From Candidatus Nitrotoga sp. SPKER (GTDB lineage Bacteria; Pseudomonadota; Gammaproteobacteria; Burkholderiales; Gallionellaceae): 64,000 nucleotides of DNA. The stretch is taken from contig QFXG01000023.1 in assembly GCA_003402285.1 (NCBI GenBank), forward strand, positions 1 through 64,000, read 5' to 3'. Of this stretch, positions 17,815 through 27,414 are shown piece by piece. A program made the position numbers and the translations under genes. The notes beneath the pieces are model-generated. The model searched no databases, was not told the DNA's origin, and saw only the letters and a program-made list of their open reading frames with translations. Every line of letters starts with the position of its first letter. Within the stretch, counting starts at the first letter, position 1.

Positions 17815-18473
17815 ACCTTGCGCTATTTGATTTAGACAATACCTTGCTGAACGGTGACAGTGATTTTGAGTGGGCTCAGTTTCTCATCGAACAGGGCGTG
17901 CTTGATCGCGAGCTGTTTGAAGCGAAGAATCTGGCTTTTTATGAGCAATACAAAGCGGGTATGCTGGATATTTATGAGTTCCTCGATTTTCAGTTAAAAC
18001 CTTTGTCGCGTCATGCGCGCAAGGTATTAAATGGCTGGCACGACGACTTCATGCAGCACAAGGTGCGCGGCATGATGACTGTGCCTGCGCAAGAGTTGGT
18101 AGCACGGCACCGTGCGGCGGGGGATGTGTGCATCATCATTACTGCCACTAATAGTTTTGTGACCTCGCCGATTGCGCGTGAATTCGGCGTGGAACATTTG
18201 ATTGCTACCGAGCCGGAAGAAAAGGACGGTGAATTCACCGGCCGTGTATCTGGCGTGCCGTGCTTCCGTGAAGGTAAGATTACCCGGTTGGAAAGCTGGT
18301 TGGCGCAACGAGGATGGGGATGGGATAACTTTTCTGACAGCTTTTTTTACAGCGATTCTTTGAACGACCTGCCATTGTTGGCGAAAGTGAACAATCCAAT
18401 AGCGGTCGATCCGGATGCAACATTACGCAAACATGCTGAACAGCATGGTTGGCGAATTTTGACGTTGCGTTGA
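17811..18473 (+). CDS. HAD-IB family phosphatase
   Basis: A 220-residue haloacid-dehalogenase-type hydrolase. Motif I FDLDNTLLNGDSD is at the N-terminus (nucleophile D7), motif II IITATNSFV is in the middle, and motif III SDSLNDLPLL lies near 180-190. It belongs to the SerB-like subclass IB, with an alpha-helical cap between motifs I and II. The substrate is uncertain; relatives are called phosphoserine- or histidinol-phosphatase-like. The start is GTG, overlapping the hda stop (GTGA). A strong terminator follows about 50 bp downstream, ending the hda-HAD operon. Confidence 0.9.
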   Translation: MNLALFDLDNTLLNGDSDFEWAQFLIEQGVLDRELFEAKNLAFYEQYKAGMLDIYEFLDFQLKPLSRHARKVLNGWHDDFMQHKVRGMMTVPAQELVARHRAAGDVCIIITATNSFVTSPIAREFGVEHLIATEPEEKDGEFTGRVSGVPCFREGKITRLESWLAQRGWGWDNFSDSFFYSDSLNDLPLLAKVNNPIAVDPDATLRKHAEQHGWRILTLR

Positions 18474-18524
18474 AGGCTGGCAACATGGCAACTAGACTAT
18501 AAATCTTACTGATAAATTATGCCT

Positions 18525-18556
18525 AAAAAAGCGCACGTTAATACCGTGCGTTTTTT
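18525..18556 (+). terminator. rho-independent terminator after the HAD gene
   Basis: Inverted repeat with arms GCGCACG and CGTGCG around a short loop, flanked by six A on the left and six T on the right, so it can end transcripts from either side. It separates the hda-HAD operon from the importer genes. Confidence 0.85.
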
Positions 18557-18581
18557 ATTAACTGCTGCTATCAAATAAATA

Positions 18582-19547
18582 ATGTCTCCACGAGTCCTTT
18601 TCCCCCTGCTGCTATGCACAGCCCCGCTGAGTTTAGGCTTTGGCCTGATGAACGGCTCATTGCCACTTGCACCAATTGAGGTGTGGCATGCTTTGTTGGG
18701 CAATGGCGAGGGCACTGCAACAGAGGTACTGTGGCAGTTACGTTTACCACGTGTATTGGCGGCATTTGTCTGTGGCGGGCTGCTGGCTTTGTCTGGTGTG
18801 CTGTTGCAGGCACTGCTGCGTAATCCGCTGGCAGATCCTTATATCCTTGGTATTTCGGGTGGTGCGGCGGTGGGTGCGCTGGCCGCTATGTTGCTCGGTG
18901 CGGGTTTGGCTACCACGCAGTTATCTTCGTTTACGGGTGCATTGTTGGCTATAGTTGCGGTATTTGGTTTGGGCTTTCGACACGGCGAACGAAATATATA
19001 CCGCCTGTTGCTTACTGGCGTGGTCCTTTCTGCCGGTTGCGGTGCGCTGATTAGCCTGCTGCTGACATTAGCGCAAGGTGAGCAGGTGAAGGGTATGTTG
19101 TTCTGGCTGATGGGGGATTTGTCGCATGCGCAAGGTTTATCATTGGCCTGGTTCGTGTTGCTGGCAGTAGGGGTATGTGCCACGGGATTTTCCGGTGGAT
19201 TGGATGTGCTGGCGGGCGGGCTGGACAAGGCGGCGGCGCTGGGAGTGGCGGTTGGTCGGTGGCAGGCGGGATTGTATTTTGCTGCTGCGGTGCTTACTGT
19301 AATTGCGCTGCAACTTGGCGGTAGTATTGGATTTGTCGGTTTGATGATACCGCATGCCATTCGTCTTCTCGGTGTCAGCGCACACCGCTGGCTTATTCCA
19401 TTATCGATATTATTGGGTGGCAGCTTTTTGGTGCTGGCCGATACTTTGGCACGTATGGTGTGGTCGCCGTTGCAATTGCCTGTGGGTATATTCACTGCGC
19501 TGCTGGGTGTGCCGGTATTGCTGTGGTTATTGAGCCGGCGGAGCTGA
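18582..19547 (+). CDS. FecCD/BtuC-family ABC transporter permease
   Basis: A 321-residue inner-membrane permease with about nine to ten helices. Family hallmarks are RLPRVLAAFVCGGLLALSG, NPLADPYILGISGGAA and GFVGLMIPHAIRLL, the last contacting the ATPase. Such permeases import vitamin B12, iron-siderophores or haem together with a periplasmic binding protein. Neither a binding protein nor a TonB-dependent receptor lies nearby, and I see no cobalamin riboswitch in the 108 bp upstream, so the substrate remains open. The stop codon overlaps the ATPase start (TGATG). Confidence 0.9.
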   Translation: MSPRVLFPLLLCTAPLSLGFGLMNGSLPLAPIEVWHALLGNGEGTATEVLWQLRLPRVLAAFVCGGLLALSGVLLQALLRNPLADPYILGISGGAAVGALAAMLLGAGLATTQLSSFTGALLAIVAVFGLGFRHGERNIYRLLLTGVVLSAGCGALISLLLTLAQGEQVKGMLFWLMGDLSHAQGLSLAWFVLLAVGVCATGFSGGLDVLAGGLDKAAALGVAVGRWQAGLYFAAAVLTVIALQLGGSIGFVGLMIPHAIRLLGVSAHRWLIPLSILLGGSFLVLADTLARMVWSPLQLPVGIFTALLGVPVLLWLLSRRS

Positions 19548-20317
19548 TGCAAGCATTTTTGGAGGTGCGCAAACTCACAGTAGCAATAGGTGGTAAGTTG
19601 ATATGCCGCGAACTTGATATGATGATTCGTCCCGGTGAGTGTTGGGGCGTGTTAGGACAGAACGGGGTAGGAAAGACCACCTTGCTCCGCACGCTGGCCG
19701 GTTTGCATACACCACAGTCTGGCATGGTGAGTTGGAATGGGGTGGCACTGGCCGCTCATACTCGGCGCAACCTTGCGCGACATCTTGGGGTATTACTGCA
19801 AAATGAAGTTGGTGAGTTTTGGGGGAGTGTGCAGGAATATGTATTGTTGGGCCGCTTTCCCTATCGTGCCTCGTTGTTTGGTTATAGCGTACAGGATGAA
19901 GCGCTGGCACAGCAGGCTTTGGCGCAGATGGAGTTAGAAGGGCTGGCGCAGCGACCATACAACACATTGTCAGGCGGTGAACAGCAGCGTGCCGCAATTG
20001 CCCAGGCGCTGGCGCAGCAGGCACAGTGTTATTTACTGGATGAACCCTTACAGCATCTTGACTTGCGTCATCAGGCACAAACAATGCAAGTGTTCAGTAG
20101 GTTGAAGGAGCAGGGCTGTGCGCTTATGATGGTGCTGCATGACACGCTGTGGGCGCAACGCTGCTGCGATCATGTACTCATGCAATTTGCTGATGGTCAT
20201 GTGTTGCATGGCATAGCGCAAGAATTGCTGACGCGCACACACTTGGAGGCGCTATATCAGTGTCCGTTACGTGAGCTGTCCGTGGAGGGAGAGCGCTGGT
20301 TTGTAGCGGGTGTATAA
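19547..20317 (+). CDS. FecE/BtuD-family ABC transporter ATPase
   Basis: A 256-residue ATP-binding subunit. Walker A GQNGVGKTT, signature LSGGEQQRAAIAQAL and Walker B CYLLDEPLQHLD are in order, with the switch His in MMVLHDT. It starts at an ATG overlapping the permease stop (TGATG), so the two are translated together as one importer. A longer upstream frame exists but lies inside the permease gene. Substrate is cobalamin, iron chelate or haem by family; sequence alone does not decide. Confidence 0.9.
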   Translation: MQAFLEVRKLTVAIGGKLICRELDMMIRPGECWGVLGQNGVGKTTLLRTLAGLHTPQSGMVSWNGVALAAHTRRNLARHLGVLLQNEVGEFWGSVQEYVLLGRFPYRASLFGYSVQDEALAQQALAQMELEGLAQRPYNTLSGGEQQRAAIAQALAQQAQCYLLDEPLQHLDLRHQAQTMQVFSRLKEQGCALMMVLHDTLWAQRCCDHVLMQFADGHVLHGIAQELLTRTHLEALYQCPLRELSVEGERWFVAGV

Positions 20318-20374
20318 TCCACGCTTCTAATTATGTCGCAGTTTATTGCGGCATTCCTGTCACAGTAGAAAGCA

Positions 20375-21715
20375 ATGATAAAAAAGCTGTTCAAGCGCAT
20401 CTTCGGAAAATCTGTCCGCACCCGGATAGAGGGCAAATGTCACATCATCCCTTTTGATGTACATGGCGTTAGTCGCGCTGGCATTAGCCCCGCTGCGCGC
20501 AAAGTGACGGATGGTTTACAGGCAGCGGGCTATTCGGCTTTCGTCGTGGGTGGTGCAGTGCGCGATTTATTACTCAACCGTCATCCTAAAGATTTCGATA
20601 TTGCAACTGACGCCACACCGGAAGAGGTGCGCCGCGTGTTTCGTCGTTCGCGCATCATCGGGCGGCGTTTTCGTTTGGTGCATGTATTGTTCGGCGAGGA
20701 AACGGTGGAGACGTCCACTTTTCGCCGCAAGATAGAAAGCGAAGAGGCAGAAACGGATGAACATGGTCGGTTGCTGCGTGACAATGAGTTTGGCGATCAG
20801 GAGCAGGATGCAGCGCGACGCGACTTTACCGCCAACGCACTATTTTACGATCCGTCCAGTCAGGAAATTTACGATTATCACAATGGTTATGCCGACATCT
20901 GCGCCAATACCCTGCGCATGATTGGTGATCCGGTCGTGCGTTATCGTGAAGATCCGGTGCGCATGCTACGCGCGGTGCGTTTGTCGGCTAAGTTGGGCAT
21001 GAAGCTGGAGGCCGCTACTGCCGCGCCCATTGCAAAAATGAAAGATTTGCTTGGTAACGTGCCACAGGCACGCCTGCTGGATGAGATGCTTAAGCTGCTG
21101 CTATCGGGTCATGCGTTGGAGTGTGTCAAGAAACTACGGTCTATGGATTTACACCATGGACTGTTACCGATGCTGGATGTGATATTGAAACAGCCTTTGG
21201 GCGAAAAGTTCGTCATGTTGGCTTTACAGAATACCGATCAGCGTATTCGTGATGAGAAATCTGTATCGCCTGCTTTTATGTTTGCAGCGCTACTGTGGCA
21301 CCATGTACTGTCAGCCTGGAAAGTGCATCAGGATGCAGGTGAGCGTCCCGTCGCAGCGCTACATGCAGCGATGGACGAGGTGCTTGACAGGCAGCAGGCG
21401 CAGATCGCCATTCCCCGTCGCTATGATGCAGTCATGAAGGATTTGTGGTTATTACAACCTCGTTTCGGGCAGCGTGGTGGGCAGCGGCCATTTCGTTTGT
21501 TGTCTCAACCGCACTTTCGCGCCGCGTATGATTTTTTGTTACTGCGCTGTGAAAGTGGCGAGGTAGATTCGCAACTGGGTTTGTGGTGGGACGAGTTTCA
21601 GCATGCCAAGGACGAACGCCGCGCCGAAATGCTATTGCCCGACGAAGGGGTCAAGAAACGCCGTCGTCGCAAGAAATCGGGCACGACGGCACAAGCGGAA
21701 TTGCCTACTAAATAA
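20375..21715 (+). CDS. pcnB: poly(A) polymerase I PcnB
   Basis: Adds 3' poly(A) tails to RNA, promoting decay. The 446-residue protein has the class II nucleotidyltransferase head: GGAVRD at 59-64 and the catalytic DFDIATD at 73-79, then GRRFRLVHV and the RRDFTANALFYDP helix. The C-terminus is highly basic (KKRRRRKKSG), as is typical of PcnB rather than tRNA nucleotidyltransferase. It is followed by folK 120 bp downstream, the pcnB-folK order seen widely in proteobacteria. Confidence 0.95.
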   Translation: MIKKLFKRIFGKSVRTRIEGKCHIIPFDVHGVSRAGISPAARKVTDGLQAAGYSAFVVGGAVRDLLLNRHPKDFDIATDATPEEVRRVFRRSRIIGRRFRLVHVLFGEETVETSTFRRKIESEEAETDEHGRLLRDNEFGDQEQDAARRDFTANALFYDPSSQEIYDYHNGYADICANTLRMIGDPVVRYREDPVRMLRAVRLSAKLGMKLEAATAAPIAKMKDLLGNVPQARLLDEMLKLLLSGHALECVKKLRSMDLHHGLLPMLDVILKQPLGEKFVMLALQNTDQRIRDEKSVSPAFMFAALLWHHVLSAWKVHQDAGERPVAALHAAMDEVLDRQQAQIAIPRRYDAVMKDLWLLQPRFGQRGGQRPFRLLSQPHFRAAYDFLLLRCESGEVDSQLGLWWDEFQHAKDERRAEMLLPDEGVKKRRRRKKSGTTAQAELPTK

Positions 21716-21836
21716 TGAGTGTCCACGAAGTGCGCATTTGCGCTATGTCATTTTGCCTGTCGACCTTCGTTAAAATGCGATAGGTATCGTTGTGCTGCAC
21801 ATATCCTGCTGAAATCGCATAAGGTATATTTTAAGA

Positions 21837-22334
21837 ATGAATTCCAGGCATACGGCTTTCATTGGCTTGGGTAGTAACCTGGACGATCCGTGCGAACAGT
21901 TATTGCACGCTTTACGGGCGTTAGCTCGGTTGCCACATATCCGGGTATTGGCGAGCTCTTCGTTCTATCGCAGTGCGCCAATTGGTTATCTCGAACAACC
22001 AGATTTTATTAATGCGGTCGCGCAATTGGAAACGACATTGAGTCCACGCGCGCTGCTGGATGCGCTACTTGAACTGGAACGCGAGTGTGGTCGTACGCGG
22101 GAATTTCGTAACGCACCGCGAACGCTGGATTTGGACGTGCTGTTATATGATGATTTGCGGCACCATGAGCACAGCTTAACCATTCCTCATCCGCAGATGC
22201 ACTTGCGTGCATTTGTATTGCGTCCTTTACTGGAAATTGCACCGGATTGTGTTATTCCCGGCGTGGGTGCGGTGGCAGAAGTATTACTAGATTGCCAGCA
22301 ACAGCAATTAGAGCGGATTGTAGATGTTGTTTGA
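21837..22334 (+). CDS. folK: HPPK: 6-hydroxymethyldihydropterin pyrophosphokinase FolK
   Basis: Transfers pyrophosphate from ATP to 6-hydroxymethyl-7,8-dihydropterin in folate synthesis. The 165-residue product shows the N-terminal FIGLGSNLDDP, the pterin-binding FYRSAPIGYLEQPDFINAV region and the signature FRNAPRTLDLDVLLYDD, followed by IPHPQMHLRAFVLRPL. Normal length. Its end overlaps the deoxynucleoside kinase start by 11 bp; the genes up to panC form one compact transcription unit. Confidence 0.95.
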   Translation: MNSRHTAFIGLGSNLDDPCEQLLHALRALARLPHIRVLASSSFYRSAPIGYLEQPDFINAVAQLETTLSPRALLDALLELERECGRTREFRNAPRTLDLDVLLYDDLRHHEHSLTIPHPQMHLRAFVLRPLLEIAPDCVIPGVGAVAEVLLDCQQQQLERIVDVV

Positions 22335-22965
22335 TAAGTACCGTTACATAGTGGTCGAGGGACCGATTGGGGTGGGCAAGACCAGCCTGGCTCGCCGTCT
22401 TGCCCAACATTATGAAGCGACTGCTTTGCTGGAAAAGCCCGAAGAAAATCCTTTTTTGGCACGATTTTATGAAGATCCTGCACGTCATGCGTTGGCTACT
22501 CAACTGTTCTTTTTGTTTCAACGTATTAATGAAGTGCGTGATTTGGCGCAAATGGATTTATTCCGTGCCAGTACCGTGGCGGATTATTTGTTCGACAAGA
22601 ATGTGCTGTTTGCCCGTTTGAATCTTAGCGATGACGAATTTGCGCTGTATCAGACCATTTACCACAACCTGGAACCCCAAGTGCCTGCACCAGATTTAGT
22701 TATTTACCTGCAAGCCTCGCCGGAAGCGTTGGTCGAGCGCGTGCACAGGCGTGCCACACCTTACGAGCGGCAGATTGCTGATTCCTACCTGACGCGTCTG
22801 GTGCAGGCCTATAGCGATTTCTTTTACCATTACGACGCGGCGCCAGTGTTTATCGTGAACAGTGAGCATTTAAACTTTGTGGAAAGCGACGAGGATTTCG
22901 CTTTGCTGTTACAGCGTATCGAGGGGATGCGCGGGTCGCGTGAATTCTTTAGTAGAGGAGCATGA
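22324..22965 (+). CDS. deoxynucleoside kinase (dGK/dAK family)
   Basis: Phosphorylates deoxynucleosides for salvage. The 213-residue protein has the P-loop GPIGVGKTS near residues 11-19, the acidic base region [11 protein letters not shown], and the family [17 protein letters not shown] segment with the DR-like motif replaced by RAS-x-V-x-D. A lid region [13 protein letters not shown] supplies arginines. Placement between folK and panB is a recurrent betaproteobacterial gene order. It overlaps panB by four bases. Specificity (dA, dG or dC) cannot be told. Confidence 0.88.
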   Translation: MLFDKYRYIVVEGPIGVGKTSLARRLAQHYEATALLEKPEENPFLARFYEDPARHALATQLFFLFQRINEVRDLAQMDLFRASTVADYLFDKNVLFARLNLSDDEFALYQTIYHNLEPQVPAPDLVIYLQASPEALVERVHRRATPYERQIADSYLTRLVQAYSDFFYHYDAAPVFIVNSEHLNFVESDEDFALLLQRIEGMRGSREFFSRGA

Positions 22966-23756
22966 TGCGAACGACATTAACGTCATTGCAGGCATTACGT
23001 GACAAAGGCGAAAAAATCGCTGTGTTGACTTGTTACGACGCCAGCTTTGCGGCGTTGCTCGAAGCCGCTGGTGTGAACGCACTGCTGGTGGGCGATTCTC
23101 TCGGCATGGTATTGCAAGGGCATGAGACTACTCTGCCGGTGACCTTGGACGAGATGGTTTACCACACGGCCTGCGTAGCACGTGGGTCAAAACAGGCATT
23201 CATAATCTCCGATATGCCGTTCGGTACCTTCCAGGCGAGCCCGGAAAAAACATTTGAAAATGCCGCGCGCTTGATGGCAGCGGGCGCGCAGATGATCAAA
23301 CTTGAAGGCGGTGTGGTGATAGCCGAGACTATTTCCTTCCTGACTGTACGTGGTATTCCAGTATGTGCCCATATCGGACTTACGCCGCAGTCGGTACACC
23401 AGATGGGTGGTTATCGAGTGCAAGGTAAGAATGAAGGCGATGCTCAGAAGTTGTTGCAAGATGCGGTAATCATTGAGCAGGCTGGAGCTGGACTGGTGGT
23501 GTTGGAAGCCATGCCAGCGCTGCTGGCCGCAGAAATTACCGCTAATGTTTCTATTCCCACCGTAGGCATAGGCGCGGGTGCGGCTTGTTCAGGCCAAGTG
23601 CTGGTGTTGCACGATATGCTGGATATTTACCCAGGTAAAAAAGCACGCTTTGTGAAAAATTATATGCAAGGTGCACAAGGCATTGCCGATGCGGTGACGC
23701 GTTATGTGATTGAGGTGAAATCGGGCGCTTTCCCTGGTGTGGAACACAGTTTCTGA
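22962..23756 (+). CDS. panB: 3-methyl-2-oxobutanoate hydroxymethyltransferase PanB
   Basis: Makes ketopantoate from 2-oxoisovalerate and methylene-tetrahydrofolate, the first step of pantothenate synthesis. The 264-residue TIM barrel has [19 protein letters not shown], the metal-binding [18 protein letters not shown] and [19 protein letters not shown], then GIGAG. Two ATG codons in tandem (22962 and 22965) are possible starts. It overlaps the upstream kinase gene and is 28 bp ahead of panC. Confidence 0.96.
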   Translation: MMRTTLTSLQALRDKGEKIAVLTCYDASFAALLEAAGVNALLVGDSLGMVLQGHETTLPVTLDEMVYHTACVARGSKQAFIISDMPFGTFQASPEKTFENAARLMAAGAQMIKLEGGVVIAETISFLTVRGIPVCAHIGLTPQSVHQMGGYRVQGKNEGDAQKLLQDAVIIEQAGAGLVVLEAMPALLAAEITANVSIPTVGIGAGAACSGQVLVLHDMLDIYPGKKARFVKNYMQGAQGIADAVTRYVIEVKSGAFPGVEHSF

Positions 23757-23784
23757 AGAAGAAATAATTTTTTAAGGAATATTG

Positions 23785-24651
23785 ATGGTAGTGACTCACA
23801 CCATTGCCGAACTACGCGAATGTTTGCGAGGTGTAACTGGCATCGTCTTGGTGCCAACTATGGGCAATCTGCACCAGGGACACCTTGATCTGGTACGGAT
23901 TGCCCGCCAGCATGGCGTGTTTGTAGTGGTCAGCCTATTTGTCAATCCGCTACAGTTTGGCCTGAATGAAGATTATTCCAAATATCCGCGAACACTGGAG
24001 CAGGATTGTAAAAAGCTGGAGCAGTGCGGGGTGGATGTGGTCTTTGCGCCGAGTGAGCGTGATTTATATCCGCAGCCGCAGCAAGTAACAGTAGAGCTAC
24101 CTCCCGTCGCCAATGAGTTATGCGGTGCTTTCCGCCCCGGTCATTTTCGTGGCGTGGCGACGGTGGTGTTAAAGTTGTTCAATATTGTGCAACCGTACAT
24201 CGCAGTTTTCGGCAAGAAAGATTATCAACAGTTGTATTTAATGCGCCAAATGACGGCACAATTGAATCTGCCGGTAGACATTATCGGCGGTGAAACTGTG
24301 CGGGCATCGGACGGTCTGGCGCTGAGTTCACGCAATCAGTACTTGAATGTTGCGGAGCGAGCTGAAGCGGTTTTTCTATACCAGAGTCTTGCTGGGATGC
24401 GCCTGAGTATTATGGATGGCGTAACGGATTTCTTTAAGTTGGAACGGCAAGCCAGGGAAGCGCTTAGCGCGCGGGGTTGGCGGGTCGACTATGTGGCGAT
24501 ACGCAGCCAAGCCAACTTGGCTGAGCCCACTGCGAGCGAGTGTAATCTGGTCATATTGGCCGCTGCTTGGTTGGGGCAGACTCGACTGATAGATAATCTG
24601 GAGGTCTTAAAAGAGAGGGGTGCAGTACCGGGACGAAATTTGGATTTATAG
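23785..24651 (+). CDS. panC: pantothenate synthetase PanC
   Basis: Condenses pantoate with beta-alanine using ATP. The 288-residue enzyme shows [13 protein letters not shown] with the HxGH nucleotide motif, the [18 protein letters not shown] segment, [10 protein letters not shown] and the SSRNQYL motif. The ATG at 23785 has an AAGGAA site nine bases upstream, so it is preferred over the adjacent TTG at 23782. It sits between panB and panD; PanD supplies the beta-alanine. Confidence 0.96.
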   Translation: MVVTHTIAELRECLRGVTGIVLVPTMGNLHQGHLDLVRIARQHGVFVVVSLFVNPLQFGLNEDYSKYPRTLEQDCKKLEQCGVDVVFAPSERDLYPQPQQVTVELPPVANELCGAFRPGHFRGVATVVLKLFNIVQPYIAVFGKKDYQQLYLMRQMTAQLNLPVDIIGGETVRASDGLALSSRNQYLNVAERAEAVFLYQSLAGMRLSIMDGVTDFFKLERQAREALSARGWRVDYVAIRSQANLAEPTASECNLVILAAAWLGQTRLIDNLEVLKERGAVPGRNLDL

Positions 24652-24701
24652 AAGCGTCCTTATATAATACTCGTCCTTGTTCTCCCGTAGGGGGTAACGC
24701 A

Positions 24702-25082
24702 ATGCAAAGAACTATGCTCAAAGCCAAATTGCATCGAGTGCATGTGACGCATTCGGAATTGCATTATGAAGGCTCGTGTGCGATTGATGAGGATTTATTG
24801 GATGCCGCTGATATCCGTGAATACCAGCAGATCGATATTTATAACGTCACCAATGGTGAGCGTTTCACCACTTATGCCATCCGCGCACAACGCAGCTCCG
24901 GCGTTATTTCAGTGAATGGCGCGGCGGCGCATAAGGCCAATCCAGGCGACATATTAATCATCGCTACTTACGCAATATATACCGAATTGGAGTTGCAGAA
25001 ATTTCATCCACAACTCGTGTATGTTGATGAGCGCAATCGTATTATTGCCCAGCGCGATGAAATTTCAGTACAGGCAGCCTAG
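24702..25082 (+). CDS. panD: aspartate 1-decarboxylase PanD
   Basis: Pyruvoyl enzyme making beta-alanine from aspartate for the PanC reaction. The 126-residue proenzyme contains the self-cleavage site YEGSC, where the Ser becomes the pyruvoyl group, plus the conserved N-terminal [12 protein letters not shown] and [16 protein letters not shown] regions. The length is normal. It is about 50 bp after panC and completes the panBCD set. No PanZ-like maturation factor is visible; most non-enteric PanD proteins do not need one. Confidence 0.96.
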   Translation: MQRTMLKAKLHRVHVTHSELHYEGSCAIDEDLLDAADIREYQQIDIYNVTNGERFTTYAIRAQRSSGVISVNGAAAHKANPGDILIIATYAIYTELELQKFHPQLVYVDERNRIIAQRDEISVQAA

Positions 25083-25400
25083 CTAATCTTCTGGTTGGTC
25101 TTGTGTCTTTTTATGGGTGCAGCCCATAGATGTTTAAATTTCTATATTTTTGATTTTTTTAGTTGATGGAAGTGTAGTGTCATACTTCCAATGCGACAGG
25201 AACTATTGAAAAAATCGATAGTCGTTAACTAAAGATTTCGGTTGGAGAATTTAAATCAATCTGTGCTGCTATTTAACGATATCGCTTGTGTGATGACTTT
25301 AACCCGGTAGCCGCCTTATTTTCAATCAGAATATACGTGTATTCAGTTACACGTGAAGGGCAGATAAACAAGCATCCGTGATCTTAAAAGGAGGGTTGTT
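25083..25400. other. intergenic region after panD
   Basis: About 320 bp of AT-rich DNA without a convincing gene. A strong AAAGGAGGG ribosome site at about 25386-25394 serves the TTG start at 25401. No terminator, RNA gene or repeat was recognised. Confidence 0.5.
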
Positions 25401-26156
25401 TTGAACCAAAAAATTCGTGTAGGTCTCATAGGCTATGGCAAGGCAGGCAAAGCAGTGGCCACAATAATAAGTGAAGATCCACGTTTCGAGCTGTGTTGGA
25501 TTGTTCGTCGTTCTATTGGCGTGGATACTGAAGTGCAACTAAATGCCACAATTCCCATTGTTGGGATTGAAGAGATGTCGTTCGAGTCCTTGCTTGATCA
25601 GAATCCTGTCGATGCATTGGTCGATTTCTCGTCCAGTGAAGTGGTACATCTTTATGGTGAGGTACTTCGGAGCCGACACATTATGCTGGTCACTGCGATA
25701 TCGGCTTATTCGGAAGATGAATTGAATTATGTGCGTAGCTTAGGACGAGATATTCGCGTAATGTGTTCCCCTAACATTACCCTTGGCATTAATTTCCTTA
25801 TTGTAGCGGCCAACCTTTTGCGTAAGATTGCGCCTTTTGCTGATGTAGAAATTCTTGAGCAGCATTTCAAAGAAAAACCCGAAATTTCAGGTACGGCGCG
25901 CAAGATCGCGGAAAAATTATGTATTGACGATGAACATATCACTTCGCTAAGGTTGGGTGGGATTGTCGGTCATCATGAAGTGATCTTTGGTTTTCCTCAC
26001 CAGACTGTTCGCCTTGTGCATTCATCAATTAGACGTGAGGCATTTGGTACAGGTGCGGTCTTCGCACTATCCCAGTTGATAACTTGCGATATCGGTTTTT
26101 ACACTTTTGACGATCTATTACTGCGCTTGATTCGCGCAGAGTTAGTGGGTGAGTGA
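25401..26156 (+). CDS. divergent DapB-family (dihydrodipicolinate reductase-like) oxidoreductase
   Basis: A 251-residue protein with the two-domain DapB layout. The N-terminal Rossmann motif is VGLIGYGKAGKA (7-18), VDFSS (74-78) matches the NAD(P)-binding loop, and SPNITLGIN (123-131) matches the DapB SPNMSLGVN motif. The catalytic motif is altered: EQHFKEKPEISGTA at 153-166 keeps the first His (H155) and a Lys (K159) but lacks the second His and the KxDAPSG sequence. It may therefore be a paralogue with another substrate rather than the lysine-pathway enzyme. Translation starts at TTG behind an unusually strong AAAGGAGGG site. It stands alone, with no lysine gene beside it. Confidence 0.82.
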   Translation: MNQKIRVGLIGYGKAGKAVATIISEDPRFELCWIVRRSIGVDTEVQLNATIPIVGIEEMSFESLLDQNPVDALVDFSSSEVVHLYGEVLRSRHIMLVTAISAYSEDELNYVRSLGRDIRVMCSPNITLGINFLIVAANLLRKIAPFADVEILEQHFKEKPEISGTARKIAEKLCIDDEHITSLRLGGIVGHHEVIFGFPHQTVRLVHSSIRREAFGTGAVFALSQLITCDIGFYTFDDLLLRLIRAELVGE

Positions 26157-26315
26157 TACCTGATAAATTAATCTTGAGTAAGTTTTTAATAAAAAACGCG
26201 GTTTGACAATATATTTACTTATTACAGCACCAATACAGGACTGCCTTAAACGAGTTATCGGCACAGCGCAGATGTGATTTAAAGCAAAATAATTCTAGTA
26301 AAGATAAAAAAGAGC

Positions 26316-27212
26316 ATGAATGTTTTTGACCTTGCCTACTTGCGCGACGCCCCACCTATAGCAGGTACACTGATCCACATAGTCGTAATTCTTCTGTTTG
26401 CGTGGCTATTACTCAGGATAAGTCGTAAGTTGATTCAGACATTCCGTGTTCACATGGGAGGGCGAGCTGCTACGGCTGAAAATATTCGTCGTATTGATAC
26501 TTTGGCACATGTATCTCGTTATGTGATCAGCTCACTGATTACCCTGATTGCCAGCATGATGATCTTGAGCGAATTGGGCGTGTCCATTGCTCCTATTCTT
26601 GGTGCTGCTGGCGTGGCCGGTATTGCTGTTGGTTTTGGCGCGCAAAGTCTGATTAAAGATTACTTTAACGGTTTTTTCATTCTGCTGGAAAATCAGATCC
26701 ACGAAGGTGATGTTGTCGAAGTGAGTAGTAAGACTGGTGTAGTTGAAAAGGTTACGCTTCGCTATATTCTTTTACGTGACTTTGAGGGTAGCGTTCATTT
26801 TATCCCCAATGGATTGATTACCACAGTTACCAACAAATCACGAGGCTACGCGTATGCGGTGATTGATGTAAAAATTGCTTACCGAGAAAGCATTGATGAA
26901 GCTTTCGACGTCATGCGGAAAGTGGGTTCGGAAATGCGAGCCTCGCCGGAGTATGCAGCCAAAATAGTCGAGGACATTGATATTGCCGGTGTTCAAGATT
27001 GGGCGGATTCAGCGGTAGTGCTGCGTTGCCGCTTTAAAGTAATCCCGCTTGAACAGTGGGGAGTGCGCCGCGAATTTTTAAGGCGATTAAAAGGGGCGTT
27101 TAATGCTCGAGGCATAGAGATTCCTTATCCGCATGTCACAACCTATGTTGGTCAGGACAAGAGCGGCATCCCTTCAGCATTACGGATACTCAAAACTAGG
27201 GATACCTCCTAG
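26316..27212 (+). CDS. small-conductance mechanosensitive channel, MscS family
   Basis: A 298-residue channel with three N-terminal membrane helices (about 18-36, 60-80 and 83-108) and the cytoplasmic MscS beta/alpha-beta vestibule. The pore helix is glycine/alanine-rich (ILGAAGVAGIAVGFGAQSLIKDYFNGFFILLE), and the following VGDVVEV-like strand reads IHEGDVVEVSSKTG. The PNG motif FIPNGLI is present. It relieves turgor on osmotic downshock. It leads into a cluster of stress and envelope genes. Confidence 0.93.
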   Translation: MNVFDLAYLRDAPPIAGTLIHIVVILLFAWLLLRISRKLIQTFRVHMGGRAATAENIRRIDTLAHVSRYVISSLITLIASMMILSELGVSIAPILGAAGVAGIAVGFGAQSLIKDYFNGFFILLENQIHEGDVVEVSSKTGVVEKVTLRYILLRDFEGSVHFIPNGLITTVTNKSRGYAYAVIDVKIAYRESIDEAFDVMRKVGSEMRASPEYAAKIVEDIDIAGVQDWADSAVVLRCRFKVIPLEQWGVRREFLRRLKGAFNARGIEIPYPHVTTYVGQDKSGIPSALRILKTRDTS

Positions 27213-27414
27213 ATGAAAAGCTTCAGACTGGTGATTGGAAAGTTGCCAGCCGGAAGTTGTATTGGCCAATATGGCTTATTCACAAGTATGTTCGCTACCG
27301 AACTGATGGTTTTTTATTATTAGTAATATATTGAATACGTTTTCTGAGGATTTTGTGGTTTTTCAACGATAGACTATTTAAGTGTCTAATTTTTAATTAA
27401 AAATGGAGCATATT

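Noticed and set aside
18474-18581. Cobalamin riboswitch ahead of the importer genes
   Set aside because: The gap is only 108 bp and is partly taken by the terminator; the required B12-box was not found.
18839-19552. 237-residue frame on the minus strand opposite the importer permease
   Set aside because: Thr/Pro/Asn-rich product mirroring the Gly/Ala/Leu codons of the permease; no family features.
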